This document shows, piece after piece, positions 1 through 9,616 of a stretch of 64,000 nt of DNA. The DNA lies in NCBI RefSeq assembly GCF_002159975.1, contig NZ_NFJR01000002.1, positions 248,001 through 312,000 on the forward strand. The letters are read 5' to 3'. Position 1 is the first letter of the stretch. Every line of letters begins with the position of its first letter. The notes under the pieces were generated by a model that saw nothing but the letters and a program-made list of their open reading frames with translations, searched no databases and had not been told where the DNA came from. The position numbers were made by a program, and so were the translations under genes. Source of the stretch: Barnesiella sp. An22 (GTDB taxonomy: Bacteria; Bacteroidota; Bacteroidia; Bacteroidales; Barnesiellaceae).

Positions 1-1
1 G

Positions 2-742
2 GGTCGCATAGGGGTGGCCTGGATGGTCGGGGCCTGGATTTACATGCGCTTGCCGAAGCGGTTGCAGTATGGACTCATCGTGTTTATTCTTGTGGTGTAC
101 TGGCTGTTGCTGGCGTTTGTCCCGGCTCCCGATGCTCCGGGAGCCTCGCCTTTCTCGCCCGAAGGCAATCTGGCGGGATACATAGACCGCATTCTGTTGC
201 CGGGCCGGTTGAACGATGGCTGTTTCGACCCCGAGGGATTGTTGAGTACCCTGCCTGCCATAGTAACGGCCCTGTTGGGTATGTATGCCGGCGAGATGGT
301 ACGGTCGGCCCGTTTGGGGAGCGGGGCTCGGAAGAGCCTGTGGCTGGCTGCAACAGGTGTGGGACTGGTTGCCCTGGGCGTGATGTGGAACGAGGTATTC
401 CCTATTAATAAAATTCTGTGGAGCAGCTCGTTTACCTGTTTTGCCGGCGGACTCTCGTTCTTGTTGTTTGCCCTCTTTTATTATGTGGTCGACGTGCGAG
501 GTTGGCGGTCGTGGACTCTCTTCTTTCGGGTGATAGGGCTCAACTCCATCACCATCTATCTGGCCCAGCCGATGATAGGTTTCTCGCATCTGAACCGTTT
601 CTTGTTCGGCGGGCTGGCCCATTGGGCGGGCGAATATGCTGGAGAGCCGGTGGGCGAGGTGTTCCTTCGTACGGGGTATGTGGTCTGTTGCTGGGTCTTC
701 CTCTATTTTCTGTATCGCAAACAGATATTTTTGAAGGTATAG
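2..742 (+). CDS. Membrane acyltransferase, DUF5009/HGSNAT-like (5' end missing)
   Basis: The gene runs in from the left edge: the frame is open from base 2 and the true start lies outside the window. The visible ~246 residues are mostly hydrophobic, with about six likely membrane segments. They contain the segment FDPEGLLSTLPAI followed by a small-residue helix, which I recognise from the C-terminal half of the COG4299/DUF5009 family (relatives of heparan-alpha-glucosaminide N-acetyltransferase). Family members are thought to move acetyl groups across the inner membrane onto sugars. The exact substrate cannot be told. A strong hairpin begins one base after the stop codon, so this is probably the last gene of its transcript. 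Confidence 0.8.
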   Translation, partial: GRIGVAWMVGAWIYMRLPKRLQYGLIVFILVVYWLLLAFVPAPDAPGASPFSPEGNLAGYIDRILLPGRLNDGCFDPEGLLSTLPAIVTALLGMYAGEMVRSARLGSGARKSLWLAATGVGLVALGVMWNEVFPINKILWSSSFTCFAGGLSFLLFALFYYVVDVRGWRSWTLFFRVIGLNSITIYLAQPMIGFSHLNRFLFGGLAHWAGEYAGEPVGEVFLRTGYVVCCWVFLYFLYRKQIFLKV

Positions 743-771
743 CGGTGCGCCGGGAGCTCCCGGCTGCACCG
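743..771 (+). terminator. Hairpin directly after the acyltransferase stop
   Basis: CGGTGC (743-748) pairs with GCACCG (766-771), and the inner CCGGGAG (750-756) pairs with CTCCCGG (757-763). It starts at the base after the TAG stop. The following bases (TTGT) are a poor U-tract, so it may protect the 3' end rather than terminate efficiently. Confidence 0.55.
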
Positions 772-818
772 TTGTCGGGTTTCCGGGAGGGAATAAAACG
801 GCGTTTACATTTTTTTAA

Positions 819-850
819 TTTCACAAATTCGGCCGAAACCGTTATCTTTG
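819..850 (+). promoter_or_regulatory. Bacteroides-type promoter for mutS
   Basis: The -7 box TATCTTTG is at 843-850. A near-match -33 box (TTTC, 819-822) lies 20 bases upstream. The predicted start of transcription leaves a leader of roughly 35-40 bases before the GTG start at 895. Confidence 0.65.
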
Positions 851-894
851 TTTCTCTTAAACAGGATAGAAACAAGAAGATAAAAGAATAAATC

Positions 895-3510
895 GTGGCC
901 AAGGAAATTGTTGAAACTCCGCTCATGAAGCAGTATATCGAGATGAAAGCCCAGCACCCCGATGCTATATTGCTTTTCAGAGTAGGGGATTTCTATGAGA
1001 CCTTTTCGGACGATGCCATCGTGGCATCTGAGATTCTGGGAATTACGCTTACCCGTCGGGCAAACGGTGCCGCGCAATATGTCGAGCTGGCGGGCTTCCC
1101 GCATCATGCCCTCGACACCTATCTGCCCAAACTGGTGCGGGCCGGCAAGCGGGTGGCTATCTGCGAACAGCTGGAAGACCCCAAGCTGGCCAAGAAGCTG
1201 GTGAAGCGGGGTATCACCGAGCTGGTGACCCCGGGTGTGTCGATCAACGACAATATACTGGACCATAAAGAGAATAACTTCCTGGCCGGCGTTCACTTCG
1301 GGAAAAACAACAAGGTGGGCGTGGCTTTCCTCGACATCTCGACCGGCGAGTTTCTGGCTGCCGAGGGCGATTACGACTATGTAGACAAACTGCTGGGCAA
1401 CTTCGCCCCCAAGGAGGTGCTGTTCGAGCGCACCAAGCGTAAACTCTTCGAAGAGCATTTCGGCAGCCGCTTCTTCACCTTCGAACTCGACGACTGGGTC
1501 TATACCGAAGATGCTGCCAAAGACCGCCTGCTGCGCCACTTCGAGACCAAGAACCTCAAGGGATTCGGCGTGCACAACATGCCTTGTGCCATCATTGCGG
1601 CCGGGTCGCTGCTTCACTACCTCGACATTACCCAACATACCCATATTTCGCACATCACCTCGCTCTCCCGCATCGAGGAGGAGCGCTATGTGCGCCTCGA
1701 CAAGTTTACGGTGCGCAGCCTCGAACTGCTCGCCCCCATGAACGAGGGGGGCAAGAGTCTGCTCGACGTCATCGACCGCACCGTCACCCCCATGGGTGCC
1801 CGCATGCTCAGGCGATGGATTATCTTTCCTCTGAAGGATGTGAAGCCTATCGAAGACCGGTTGAACGGCGTGGAGTTCTTCTTCCGTCACCCCGAAGCTC
1901 GCGAGGTTATCGACCCGCAGCTCGACACCATCGGCGACATGGAGCGGCTCATCTCGAAGGTGGCCGTGGGGCGTATCTCGCCCCGTGAGGTGGTGCAGCT
2001 CAAGGTGGCCCTGCAGGCCATCGAGCCCATCAAGGCGGTGTGCGAGCAGAGCGACGAGCCGGTGCTGCAACGCATAGGCGAGCAACTCAACTGCTGCGCG
2101 AGCATACGCGACCGCATCGAGCGGGAGATTGTGCCCGATGCGCCCAACGTCTCCAACCGCGGCGGCATCATCCGCAAGGGGGTGAATGCCGAACTCGACG
2201 ACCTGCGCGAGATTTCTACCTCGGGCAAGGATTACCTGCTGCACGTGCAGCAGCGCGAGAGCGACCGCACGGGTATCCCCAGCCTCAAGGTGGGCTACAA
2301 CAACGTGTTCGGTTACTACATCGAGGTGCGCAATACCCACAAGGACAAGGTGCCGGCCGACTGGGTGCGCAAGCAGACCCTGGTGAATGCCGAGCGATAC
2401 ATCACCCAGGAGCTGAAGGAGTATGAAGAGAAGATACTCGGGGCCGAGGAGAAGATACTCTCGCTGGAGGCCCAGCTGTTCAACGACCTGATTCTGGCCC
2501 TCACCGAGTTCATCCCGGCCATCCAGCTCGACTCGAATCTGATAGCCCGGCTCGACTGCCTGCTGTCGTTTGTGAAGTCGGCCGTCGAGAACCGCTATAT
2601 CCGCCCCGAGATTAACGATTCGCTCACCATCGACATCAAGGAGGGGCGCCACCCGGTCATCGAGAAGCAGATGCCCCCGGGCGAGAGCTACGTTAGCAAC
2701 AGCGTGGAGCTCGACAACGACAAGCAGCAGATCATGATGATTACCGGTCCCAACATGGCCGGTAAGTCGGCCCTGTTGCGGCAGACGGCCCTCATTGTGC
2801 TGATGGCGCAGATAGGCAGTTTCGTCCCCGCCGAGGCGGCCAGCATAGGCATTGTCGACAAGATATTCACTCGCGTGGGGGCTTCGGACAACATCTCGCT
2901 GGGCGAGTCGACCTTCATGGTCGAGATGACCGAGGCGGCCGACATCCTCAACAACCTGTCGGAACGCAGCCTCGTGCTCTTCGACGAGTTGGGGCGCGGC
3001 ACCAGTACCTACGACGGCATCTCCATTGCCTGGGCCATCGTCGAGCACATACACGAGCATCCCAAGGCACGGGCCAAGACCCTATTCGCCACTCACTACC
3101 ACGAGCTCAACGAGATGGAACGCACCTACAAGCGCATTGTCAACTACAACGTCTCGGTCAAGGAGATTGACAACAAGGTGATATTCCTGCGCAAACTGGT
3201 GCGGGGCGGCAGCGAACACAGCTTCGGTATCCACGTGGCCAAGCTGGCCGGCATGCCCCAGAGCATCGTCAAGCGGGCTAACCAGATATTGAAACAGCTC
3301 GAGGACGAGAACCGGCAGACGGGGCTGGCCAAACCTACGGCCGAGATTGCCTCGTCGCGCGGTGGCGTGCAGCTGAGTTTCTTCCAGCTCGACGACCCCG
3401 TGCTCTCGCAGGTGCGCGACGAGATTCTGCGGACCGACATCAACAACCTCACGCCGGTCGAGGCCCTGAACAAACTGAATGAGATAAAAAAGATAATCAC
3501 CGGGAAATAA
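895..3510 (+). CDS. mutS: DNA mismatch repair protein MutS
   Basis: MutS recognises base mispairs and small loops and starts methyl-independent or MutL-directed repair. The 871 residues cover the full family architecture. The mismatch-reading motif GDFYETF has Phe33 and Glu35 placed as expected. The ATPase Walker A GPNMAGKS is at 618-625 and the Walker B segment LVLFDE at about 693-698, followed by the GRGTSTYDG signature. I chose the GTG at 895 because an in-frame TAA sits two codons upstream and the next ATG (codon 10) would remove residues commonly present in Bacteroidota MutS. It heads a close-packed run with the U32 gene (9-base gap). Confidence 0.97.
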   Translation: MAKEIVETPLMKQYIEMKAQHPDAILLFRVGDFYETFSDDAIVASEILGITLTRRANGAAQYVELAGFPHHALDTYLPKLVRAGKRVAICEQLEDPKLAKKLVKRGITELVTPGVSINDNILDHKENNFLAGVHFGKNNKVGVAFLDISTGEFLAAEGDYDYVDKLLGNFAPKEVLFERTKRKLFEEHFGSRFFTFELDDWVYTEDAAKDRLLRHFETKNLKGFGVHNMPCAIIAAGSLLHYLDITQHTHISHITSLSRIEEERYVRLDKFTVRSLELLAPMNEGGKSLLDVIDRTVTPMGARMLRRWIIFPLKDVKPIEDRLNGVEFFFRHPEAREVIDPQLDTIGDMERLISKVAVGRISPREVVQLKVALQAIEPIKAVCEQSDEPVLQRIGEQLNCCASIRDRIEREIVPDAPNVSNRGGIIRKGVNAELDDLREISTSGKDYLLHVQQRESDRTGIPSLKVGYNNVFGYYIEVRNTHKDKVPADWVRKQTLVNAERYITQELKEYEEKILGAEEKILSLEAQLFNDLILALTEFIPAIQLDSNLIARLDCLLSFVKSAVENRYIRPEINDSLTIDIKEGRHPVIEKQMPPGESYVSNSVELDNDKQQIMMITGPNMAGKSALLRQTALIVLMAQIGSFVPAEAASIGIVDKIFTRVGASDNISLGESTFMVEMTEAADILNNLSERSLVLFDELGRGTSTYDGISIAWAIVEHIHEHPKARAKTLFATHYHELNEMERTYKRIVNYNVSVKEIDNKVIFLRKLVRGGSEHSFGIHVAKLAGMPQSIVKRANQILKQLEDENRQTGLAKPTAEIASSRGGVQLSFFQLDDPVLSQVRDEILRTDINNLTPVEALNKLNEIKKIITGK

Positions 3511-3519
3511 CAGTGATTC

Positions 3520-4779
3520 ATGATGAAGAGAAGCGATTTTGAAATTATGGCACCCGTGGGTTCGTACGACTCGCTGGCTGCCGCCATACAGGGAGGGGCC
3601 GACTCGATCTACTTCGGTATCGAGGGGCTGAACATGCGCTCCCGTTCGTCCAACAACTTTACCATCGACGACCTGCACGAGATTGTGCGCATCTGCAACG
3701 AGCACGGCATCAAGAGCTACCTCACGGTCAATACCGTCATCTACGACGAAGACATCGCCCTGTTGCACCGCATTGTCGATGCGGCCAAGGAGGCGGGACT
3801 CACGGCCATTATCGCCAGCGACGTGGCCGCCATGACCTATGCCCGCGAGGTGGGGGTCGAGGTGCATCTGTCGACCCAGCTGAATATCTCGAATACCGAG
3901 GCCCTGCGTTTCTATGCCCGCTTTGCCGACGTGGTGGTGCTGGCCCGCGAGTTGAATCTGGAGCAGGTCACCCGCATTCACGAGGCCATCGAGCGCGACC
4001 ACATCGTGGGGCCGGGCGGCGAGCCGGTGCGTATCGAGATGTTCTGCCACGGGGCCCTGTGCATGGCCGTTTCGGGCAAGTGCTATTTGAGCCTGCACGA
4101 GATGAATGCCTCGGCCAACCGGGGAGCCTGCATGCAGATTTGCCGCCGCTCCTACGAGGTAAGAGACAAGGAGACCGGCGACGAGCTCGAGGTGGACAAC
4201 GCCTATATCATGTCGCCGAAAGATTTGAAAACCATACACTTCCTCAATAAACTCATCGATGCCGGCGTGCGGGTGTTCAAAATCGAGGGGCGTGCCCGCG
4301 GTCCCGAATATGTGCGTACCGTCGTCTCGTGTTACAACGAGGCTATCGATGCCTGTCTGGCCGGCGACTTCACCGACGAGAAGATAGCCGGTTGGGACCA
4401 GCGGCTTGCCACCGTCTTCAATCGGGGTTTCTGGAACGGTTATTACCTGGGGCAGCGGTTGGGCGAGTGGACCCACAACTACGGGTCGGCGGCCACCAAG
4501 CGCAAGGTCTACATAGGCAAGGGGGTGAAATACTTCTCCAACCTGGGGGTGGCCGAGTTTCTGCTCGAGAGCGGGTCGCTGAGCGTAGGCGACGAGGTGG
4601 TCATCACCGGGCCCACGACCGGAGCCCTCTTCCGCAAGGTCGAGGAGATACGGGTCGACCTGAAACCGGTCGAGACCGCCGTAAAGGGCGACCGCTTCTC
4701 GATGCGGGTCGACGAGAAGATACGTCCGTCGGACAAATTGTATAAATGGGTAGATAGTTCGGAACTTAAATCGAAATAG
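3520..4779 (+). CDS. U32 peptidase-family protein (TrhP/RlhA-like)
   Basis: A 419-residue member of the PF01136 family, with a C-terminal extension of the U32_C type. The family was named after a collagenase, but several members (TrhP/YegQ, RlhA/YhbU) take part in hydroxylation of tRNA or rRNA bases. The family signature is visible: [19 protein letters not shown] with Cys176, Cys181 and Cys188, then GACMQIC with Cys204 and Cys208. These fit a metal or Fe-S site. I infer an RNA-modification role more readily than a protease role, but the sequence does not decide it. It sits between mutS and the TPR gene with gaps of 9 and 2 bases. Confidence 0.88.
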   Translation: MMKRSDFEIMAPVGSYDSLAAAIQGGADSIYFGIEGLNMRSRSSNNFTIDDLHEIVRICNEHGIKSYLTVNTVIYDEDIALLHRIVDAAKEAGLTAIIASDVAAMTYAREVGVEVHLSTQLNISNTEALRFYARFADVVVLARELNLEQVTRIHEAIERDHIVGPGGEPVRIEMFCHGALCMAVSGKCYLSLHEMNASANRGACMQICRRSYEVRDKETGDELEVDNAYIMSPKDLKTIHFLNKLIDAGVRVFKIEGRARGPEYVRTVVSCYNEAIDACLAGDFTDEKIAGWDQRLATVFNRGFWNGYYLGQRLGEWTHNYGSAATKRKVYIGKGVKYFSNLGVAEFLLESGSLSVGDEVVITGPTTGALFRKVEEIRVDLKPVETAVKGDRFSMRVDEKIRPSDKLYKWVDSSELKSK

Positions 4780-4781
4780 TT

Positions 4782-7700
4782 ATGTTCAGGAAACGAGCGA
4801 TTGCAGCAATCTTGGGAATGGCCTGTGTGGGACAGCTCGCGGCCACGAAACAGGGCGTGCCGGCCTACGACGATTACAAGGCTTTGATAAACAGGGGTAT
4901 CTCTCTCTTCGAAGAGAAGAACTACGTGGGTTGCTCCGATGTGATGCAGGAGGCGCGCCAGGGCGACCTGCCGCGCGAGTTGCGCGAGACGGCCGACTGG
5001 TATATCGCGCTGGCCGAGGCCCGCAACCATTCGCCGCAGACGGTAAGTCTGCTGACGGCTTTCCTGCGCGAATACCCCGAGTCGTCGCACACTCTGCAGG
5101 CGCGGTTGGCTCTGGCCGACTATTATTACGACCGGCAGGAGTATGCCCGGGCCTTGAAGGCCTACCGCTCGATCAACGTGAGTCTGCTCACCGGCGACGA
5201 GGAGGACCGCTGGGGTTACCGCACCGCCTGTTCGCTGTTGAAGACCGGCGAGCCCGCATCGGCCAAACCGCTCTTTCAGATTCTCATCGGGAAAGATAAA
5301 TTCAAAACCGGCTCTACCTTCTATCTGGCCTATATCCAGATGAACGAGGGCGACGACCGGGTGGCATTGAGCAACTTTGCCAAGGTCTCGGGCGATGCCC
5401 GATACGGCTATTCGGCCCGGCTGCACATGCTGCAAATCTACTTCAAGCAGAAGCGTTTTGCCCAGGTGTTGAGCGAGGGTAAAGAGTTGCTCTCGCACAC
5501 CACGACCGATGCCGATGCCTATACCGAGTTGCTTCGTCTGTTGGGCGAGAGTGCTTACCACGAAGGCAACGACACCTTGGCCGCCGACTACCTCGAGCGC
5601 TATCTGCAACGCACTGGCCAGCCGCAACGCTCGGCCCTCTATGCGATGGGTGTGATGGCCTATCGTCAGGGCGACGATGTGCGGGCCATCAACTATCTGG
5701 GACGGGTGACCGCCACCGACGATGCCCTGTCGCAAAATGCCTACCTCTACATCGGGCAGGCTTACCTGCGGGCCGGCGACAAGAACAACGCCCGCATGGC
5801 CTTCGAGATGGCCTCGCAGGGCAACTACGACACTCAGGTGCGCGAGACGGCTCTCTACAACTACGCCCTCTGTCTCTACGACCGGTCGGCCTCGCCCTTC
5901 GACAATTCGGTGGGGGTGTTCGAGCGTTTCCTCAACGAGTTCCCCGAGTCGCGCTATGCCGACCGCATCAACGACTACCTGGTCGAGGTCTATATGACTA
6001 CCCGCAACTACCGGTCGGCCCTGGCTTCAATCGAGAAGATACAGCGGCCCGACAGCAAGATATTGGCCGCCAAGCAGCGCATCCTGTTCCAGTTGGGTAC
6101 CGAGGCGTTTGCCAATACCCGCATCGAGGAGGCCCGGCAGCTTTTCACCCAGGCTATCGGCGTGGGCAACTACGATGCCGACATCCGCGCCAAGGCTTCG
6201 TTCTGGCTCGCCGAGTGCCTGTATCGTCAGGAGCAATACGGTGCCGCGGCCCGCAACTACTCGGCATTCCTCTCGGCCTGCAAGGACAAGCGCAGCGAGA
6301 TGTATGCCCTGGCCTGGTACGACTGGGCCTATTGCCAGTTCAAGCAACACAACTTCGCGCAGGCGCTCGACGGCTTCTCGCGTTACCTCTCGGCACAGAC
6401 GGGGGCCGACAAGCGCATGGTGGCCGATGCCTATGCCCGTACCGGCGACTGCTACTACTACGCCCGTCGCTATGCCGATGCCGAGCAATATTACGCACAG
6501 GCGCAGCAGACCTATCCGGCCGGCGGCGATTACGCCCTCTTCCAGAAGGCATTCATGGCCGGGTTGCAGAAAAATCAGGAGCGTAAAATCGAACTGCTCG
6601 ACCAGCTCATCGCCCAGTATCCCCGCTCGGGTTATCTGGCCAATGCCTGGTTCGAAAAGGGACAAGCCTATACGATACTCAACCGCAACAACGAGGCCAT
6701 AGCCAGCTACCGCCAGCTGATGGACAACTATCCCCAGAGCGCGATAGCCCGTAAGGGCGGCCTGCAGCTGGGCATGGTCTACTTCAACAACGGCCAGACC
6801 GACGAGTCGGTAGCCGCCTACCAGCAGGTAATCGAGCGCTATCCTACCAGCGAAGAGGCCCGTGTGGCCGTGGCCGACCTCAAGTCGGTCTATGTCGAGA
6901 AAGATGCCGTCGATGCCTATGCCACTTACCTCAACCGCGTGGGGCTGGCCGAACAGGCACCCGTGGGCGAACTCGACTCGCTCTCCTACATGGCTGCCGA
7001 GCGCACCTACATGACGGGCAAGGGGGCGGCCTCGCTCGAGAAATATCTGCGCAACTACCCGGGTGGGGCCTTTGTGGTGCCGGCCCACTTCTATGTGGCA
7101 CAGGCTGCCTTTGCCGCCAAGGAGTATGACAAGGCCCTCGCCTCGTTCGACTATGTGGTGACCCACAGTCCCGACGGCGAGTTTGGCGAGGAGTCGTTGG
7201 CCCGTAAGTGCGAAATCCTCTATCTGAATGGCCGTTACGACGAGGCTCTCGAAGGTTTCAAGGCCCTTGAGAAGAAGGCCACGACGGCCGAGAACAAGCA
7301 GGCGGCCTGGCTGGGCATGCTGCGCATAGCCCGCAACAAGCAGCAGTACGACCTGGTACTCGCTGCCGCCGAAGGTCTGCTGGGCGAGAGCAAGCTGTCG
7401 CCCGACCTGCGGCAGGAGGTACTCTTTGCCCGGGCCGATGCCTGTGCCCACAGCGGGCAGGGCGAGAAGGCTGCCGCCGACTGGCAGGAACTGGCCCAGG
7501 ATACGCGGTCGGAGTATGGCGCACAGAGTGCCTACCTGTTGGCTCAATATCAGTTCGACAACAAAGCCCTCAACAATGCCGAGAAGACCCTGAACGCCTT
7601 TATCGACAAGGGCACCCCGCACAGCTACTGGCTGGCCCGGGGCTTCCTGCTCATGGCCGACATCTACGAGAAGCGGGGCGAGACCTTCCAGGCCCGGCAG

Positions 7701-7796
7701 TATCTGCAGAGCCTGCGCAACAACTATCCGGCGAGCGACGACGATATAAGTGCCCGTATCGACGAGCGGCTGGCCCGATTGGGAAAAACGGAGTAG
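4782..7796 (+). CDS. Large periplasmic TPR protein
   Basis: 1004 residues with an N-terminal export signal (basic MFRKR, then a hydrophobic stretch). A Cys at position 15 could be a non-canonical lipoprotein site. The rest is a long solenoid of helix pairs with recurring TPR features (A..Y..A, then YP.S before the next repeat) of the kind seen in BamD/CpoB-like scaffolds. No catalytic motif is visible. The start lies 2 bases after the U32 stop and the barrel gene follows after 22 bases. I infer a periplasmic scaffold working with that barrel. The specific function is unknown. Confidence 0.85.
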   Translation: MFRKRAIAAILGMACVGQLAATKQGVPAYDDYKALINRGISLFEEKNYVGCSDVMQEARQGDLPRELRETADWYIALAEARNHSPQTVSLLTAFLREYPESSHTLQARLALADYYYDRQEYARALKAYRSINVSLLTGDEEDRWGYRTACSLLKTGEPASAKPLFQILIGKDKFKTGSTFYLAYIQMNEGDDRVALSNFAKVSGDARYGYSARLHMLQIYFKQKRFAQVLSEGKELLSHTTTDADAYTELLRLLGESAYHEGNDTLAADYLERYLQRTGQPQRSALYAMGVMAYRQGDDVRAINYLGRVTATDDALSQNAYLYIGQAYLRAGDKNNARMAFEMASQGNYDTQVRETALYNYALCLYDRSASPFDNSVGVFERFLNEFPESRYADRINDYLVEVYMTTRNYRSALASIEKIQRPDSKILAAKQRILFQLGTEAFANTRIEEARQLFTQAIGVGNYDADIRAKASFWLAECLYRQEQYGAAARNYSAFLSACKDKRSEMYALAWYDWAYCQFKQHNFAQALDGFSRYLSAQTGADKRMVADAYARTGDCYYYARRYADAEQYYAQAQQTYPAGGDYALFQKAFMAGLQKNQERKIELLDQLIAQYPRSGYLANAWFEKGQAYTILNRNNEAIASYRQLMDNYPQSAIARKGGLQLGMVYFNNGQTDESVAAYQQVIERYPTSEEARVAVADLKSVYVEKDAVDAYATYLNRVGLAEQAPVGELDSLSYMAAERTYMTGKGAASLEKYLRNYPGGAFVVPAHFYVAQAAFAAKEYDKALASFDYVVTHSPDGEFGEESLARKCEILYLNGRYDEALEGFKALEKKATTAENKQAAWLGMLRIARNKQQYDLVLAAAEGLLGESKLSPDLRQEVLFARADACAHSGQGEKAAADWQELAQDTRSEYGAQSAYLLAQYQFDNKALNNAEKTLNAFIDKGTPHSYWLARGFLLMADIYEKRGETFQARQYLQSLRNNYPASDDDISARIDERLARLGKTE

Positions 7797-7818
7797 AACG
7801 ATTCAATACATGTAACTT

Positions 7819-9486
7819 ATGAAACGGTTTTCTTTTTTGACGATACTGATCATTCCCTTCGCCCTGTCGGCACAGCAGGCCGACTCGCTGCGTCGGGAAG
7901 TAACCATAGAGAAAGACTTTACGCCCATCGTGCGCGATGCCTCGAAAATCAACACCCTCCCCGAGGTCGAGGCGCCTACGGTCACCCGGCAGTCGATACA
8001 GTACAGCGACTGGACGGTACCGGCCCCGCTCGAGGCCCGCGCCGTGTTGTTGCCGGCCGGCGGTTTCGGCGACCCGGCCCGCGAAAACCTGAAGCGCGGC
8101 TATTTCGATTTCGGTCTGGGCAATTACTGGAACATGGTGGGCAATGCCGGCTACCGCATCCTGCAAAGCGAGAAAGACCAGTTGGGCGTGTGGCTGCAAC
8201 ACCGCTCGACCTGCGGCTCGGTAGACTACAACCAGACTCTGCCGGGCTATGAAACCTCGCGTACGATGAGGCAGCTCGAAGAGCGGGTGGTGGCCGACTA
8301 TCGCCATTCGTTCGAGAAGCTCGACCTGGGTATACGGGGCGGCTATCGGTACGACTCGTTCAACTACTACGGCCTGCGTTTCCCCGGTGTGCAGGGCATC
8401 GCCTCGCCCGGGCAGGAGATAAACCGCTTCTTCCTCAAGAGCCGCATCGCCTCCAGCAACCCCGATGCCCAACTGCGCTACTCGGCATCGCTGGCCTACT
8501 ATCGGTATGGCTACCAGCGGGGCTATCTGCAAGGCGACAAGGGGGCTGCCGAAAATGTGGTAGCTGCCGATTTCGCCCTCGTGGCCCCCATCGACCCCAG
8601 CAGCGACATAGCACTCGACGGCGTGTTCGACTATGTGGGCTACAACCGGTTGCCGTCGGCATCGGGCTATGGCATGCTGTCGCTCAATCCGCGGTACAGC
8701 TGGCACAACGACCGGGTGTCGCTCTCGGCCGGTGTGAAGGCCGACATCTCGTTCAACAACGGCACCATCTTCCGCTTTGCCCCCGATGTGCGTTTCGACT
8801 GGACCATCGTGCCCGACCTGCAGTTCTACACCCTACTCACCGGAGGCAAGCAACTGAATACCTGGCATCGGGTATCGGCCCGTACGCTCTACTTCAATCC
8901 CTCGGCCGTGGTCGACAACAGCTATACTCCGCTCGATGCCCGGCTGGGGCTGCGGGTCAACGCCCTGCGCGGCTTCTCGATAGGTATTTCGGGCGGCTAC
9001 GAAATCGGTAAGAATGTTCTTTTCCTCGAGCCCGAACAGACCGTGAACGGCCAGTTTACCGGCGTGTCGCGCTTCTGGGGTATCGATGCCTATGCCTGGA
9101 AAGCCGGTCTCGACCTCTCGTATCGCTACGGTACCCTGTGGGAGGCTTCGGCCCGGGTCGACTATTGCCGCTGGACCACCACGGGCGGCGGTCAGGTGGT
9201 ATCGTATGATCGGCCGCAATGGCAAGGCGGGGTGAATGTGCGTTACAATCCGCTCGCTGAACTCTCGCTCGAGGCGGGTTACGACTTTGCCGCCGTGCGC
9301 AAATACGGCGTGCTGGGCGCCATCCCCGACATGCACCTCGTGCATGTGAAAGCCTCGTATGCCTTCACCTCCTGGTTCTCGCTTTATGGTCTCACCGACA
9401 ATCTGTTGAACCGTAAATACGACATCGCCTACGGTATGCCGGCTCAGGGAATCAGTTTCATGTTCGGAGTCGATTTCAAATTCTGA
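7819..9486 (+). CDS. Outer-membrane beta-barrel protein (TonB-receptor-like barrel)
   Basis: 555 residues. A signal peptide ends near LSAQQ. A short polar segment, VTIEKDFTPIVRDASKINT, follows. The rest is alternating aromatic/hydrophobic strands. The end resembles the C-terminal strands of TonB-dependent receptors (SLYGLTDNLLNRKYDIAYG) and finishes with Phe, the usual signal for barrel insertion. A plug domain of normal length is absent: the barrel begins soon after residue 90. It could be a small-substrate porin or a barrel partner of the TPR protein encoded 22 bases upstream. Low-complexity membrane sequence makes a finer assignment unsafe. Confidence 0.8.
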   Translation: MKRFSFLTILIIPFALSAQQADSLRREVTIEKDFTPIVRDASKINTLPEVEAPTVTRQSIQYSDWTVPAPLEARAVLLPAGGFGDPARENLKRGYFDFGLGNYWNMVGNAGYRILQSEKDQLGVWLQHRSTCGSVDYNQTLPGYETSRTMRQLEERVVADYRHSFEKLDLGIRGGYRYDSFNYYGLRFPGVQGIASPGQEINRFFLKSRIASSNPDAQLRYSASLAYYRYGYQRGYLQGDKGAAENVVAADFALVAPIDPSSDIALDGVFDYVGYNRLPSASGYGMLSLNPRYSWHNDRVSLSAGVKADISFNNGTIFRFAPDVRFDWTIVPDLQFYTLLTGGKQLNTWHRVSARTLYFNPSAVVDNSYTPLDARLGLRVNALRGFSIGISGGYEIGKNVLFLEPEQTVNGQFTGVSRFWGIDAYAWKAGLDLSYRYGTLWEASARVDYCRWTTTGGGQVVSYDRPQWQGGVNVRYNPLAELSLEAGYDFAAVRKYGVLGAIPDMHLVHVKASYAFTSWFSLYGLTDNLLNRKYDIAYGMPAQGISFMFGVDFKF

Positions 9487-9581
9487 TTCCCGCTCTCTGC
9501 GGTACCTTTGTCTCCGATACTCGGGCTATACATTATTTAATAAAAAAGTAGAAAAAAAGGCTGTTTTACAATTCGATTTCC

Positions 9582-9589
9582 TATTTTTG
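9582..9589 (+). promoter_or_regulatory. -7 promoter box for topA
   Basis: TATTTTTG matches TAnnTTTG, 28 bases before the topA start. No clear TTTG lies at the right distance upstream, so only the -7 half is supported. Confidence 0.45.
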
Positions 9590-9616
9590 CGCAAAATTTG
9601 AACGAAAGTTGCGTGT

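Noticed and set aside
805-3060. A 751-codon open frame antisense to mutS
   Set aside because: It lies in codon register with mutS. Antisense stops in that register come only from TTA, CTA and TCA codons, which this genome rarely uses. The protein shows no family features.
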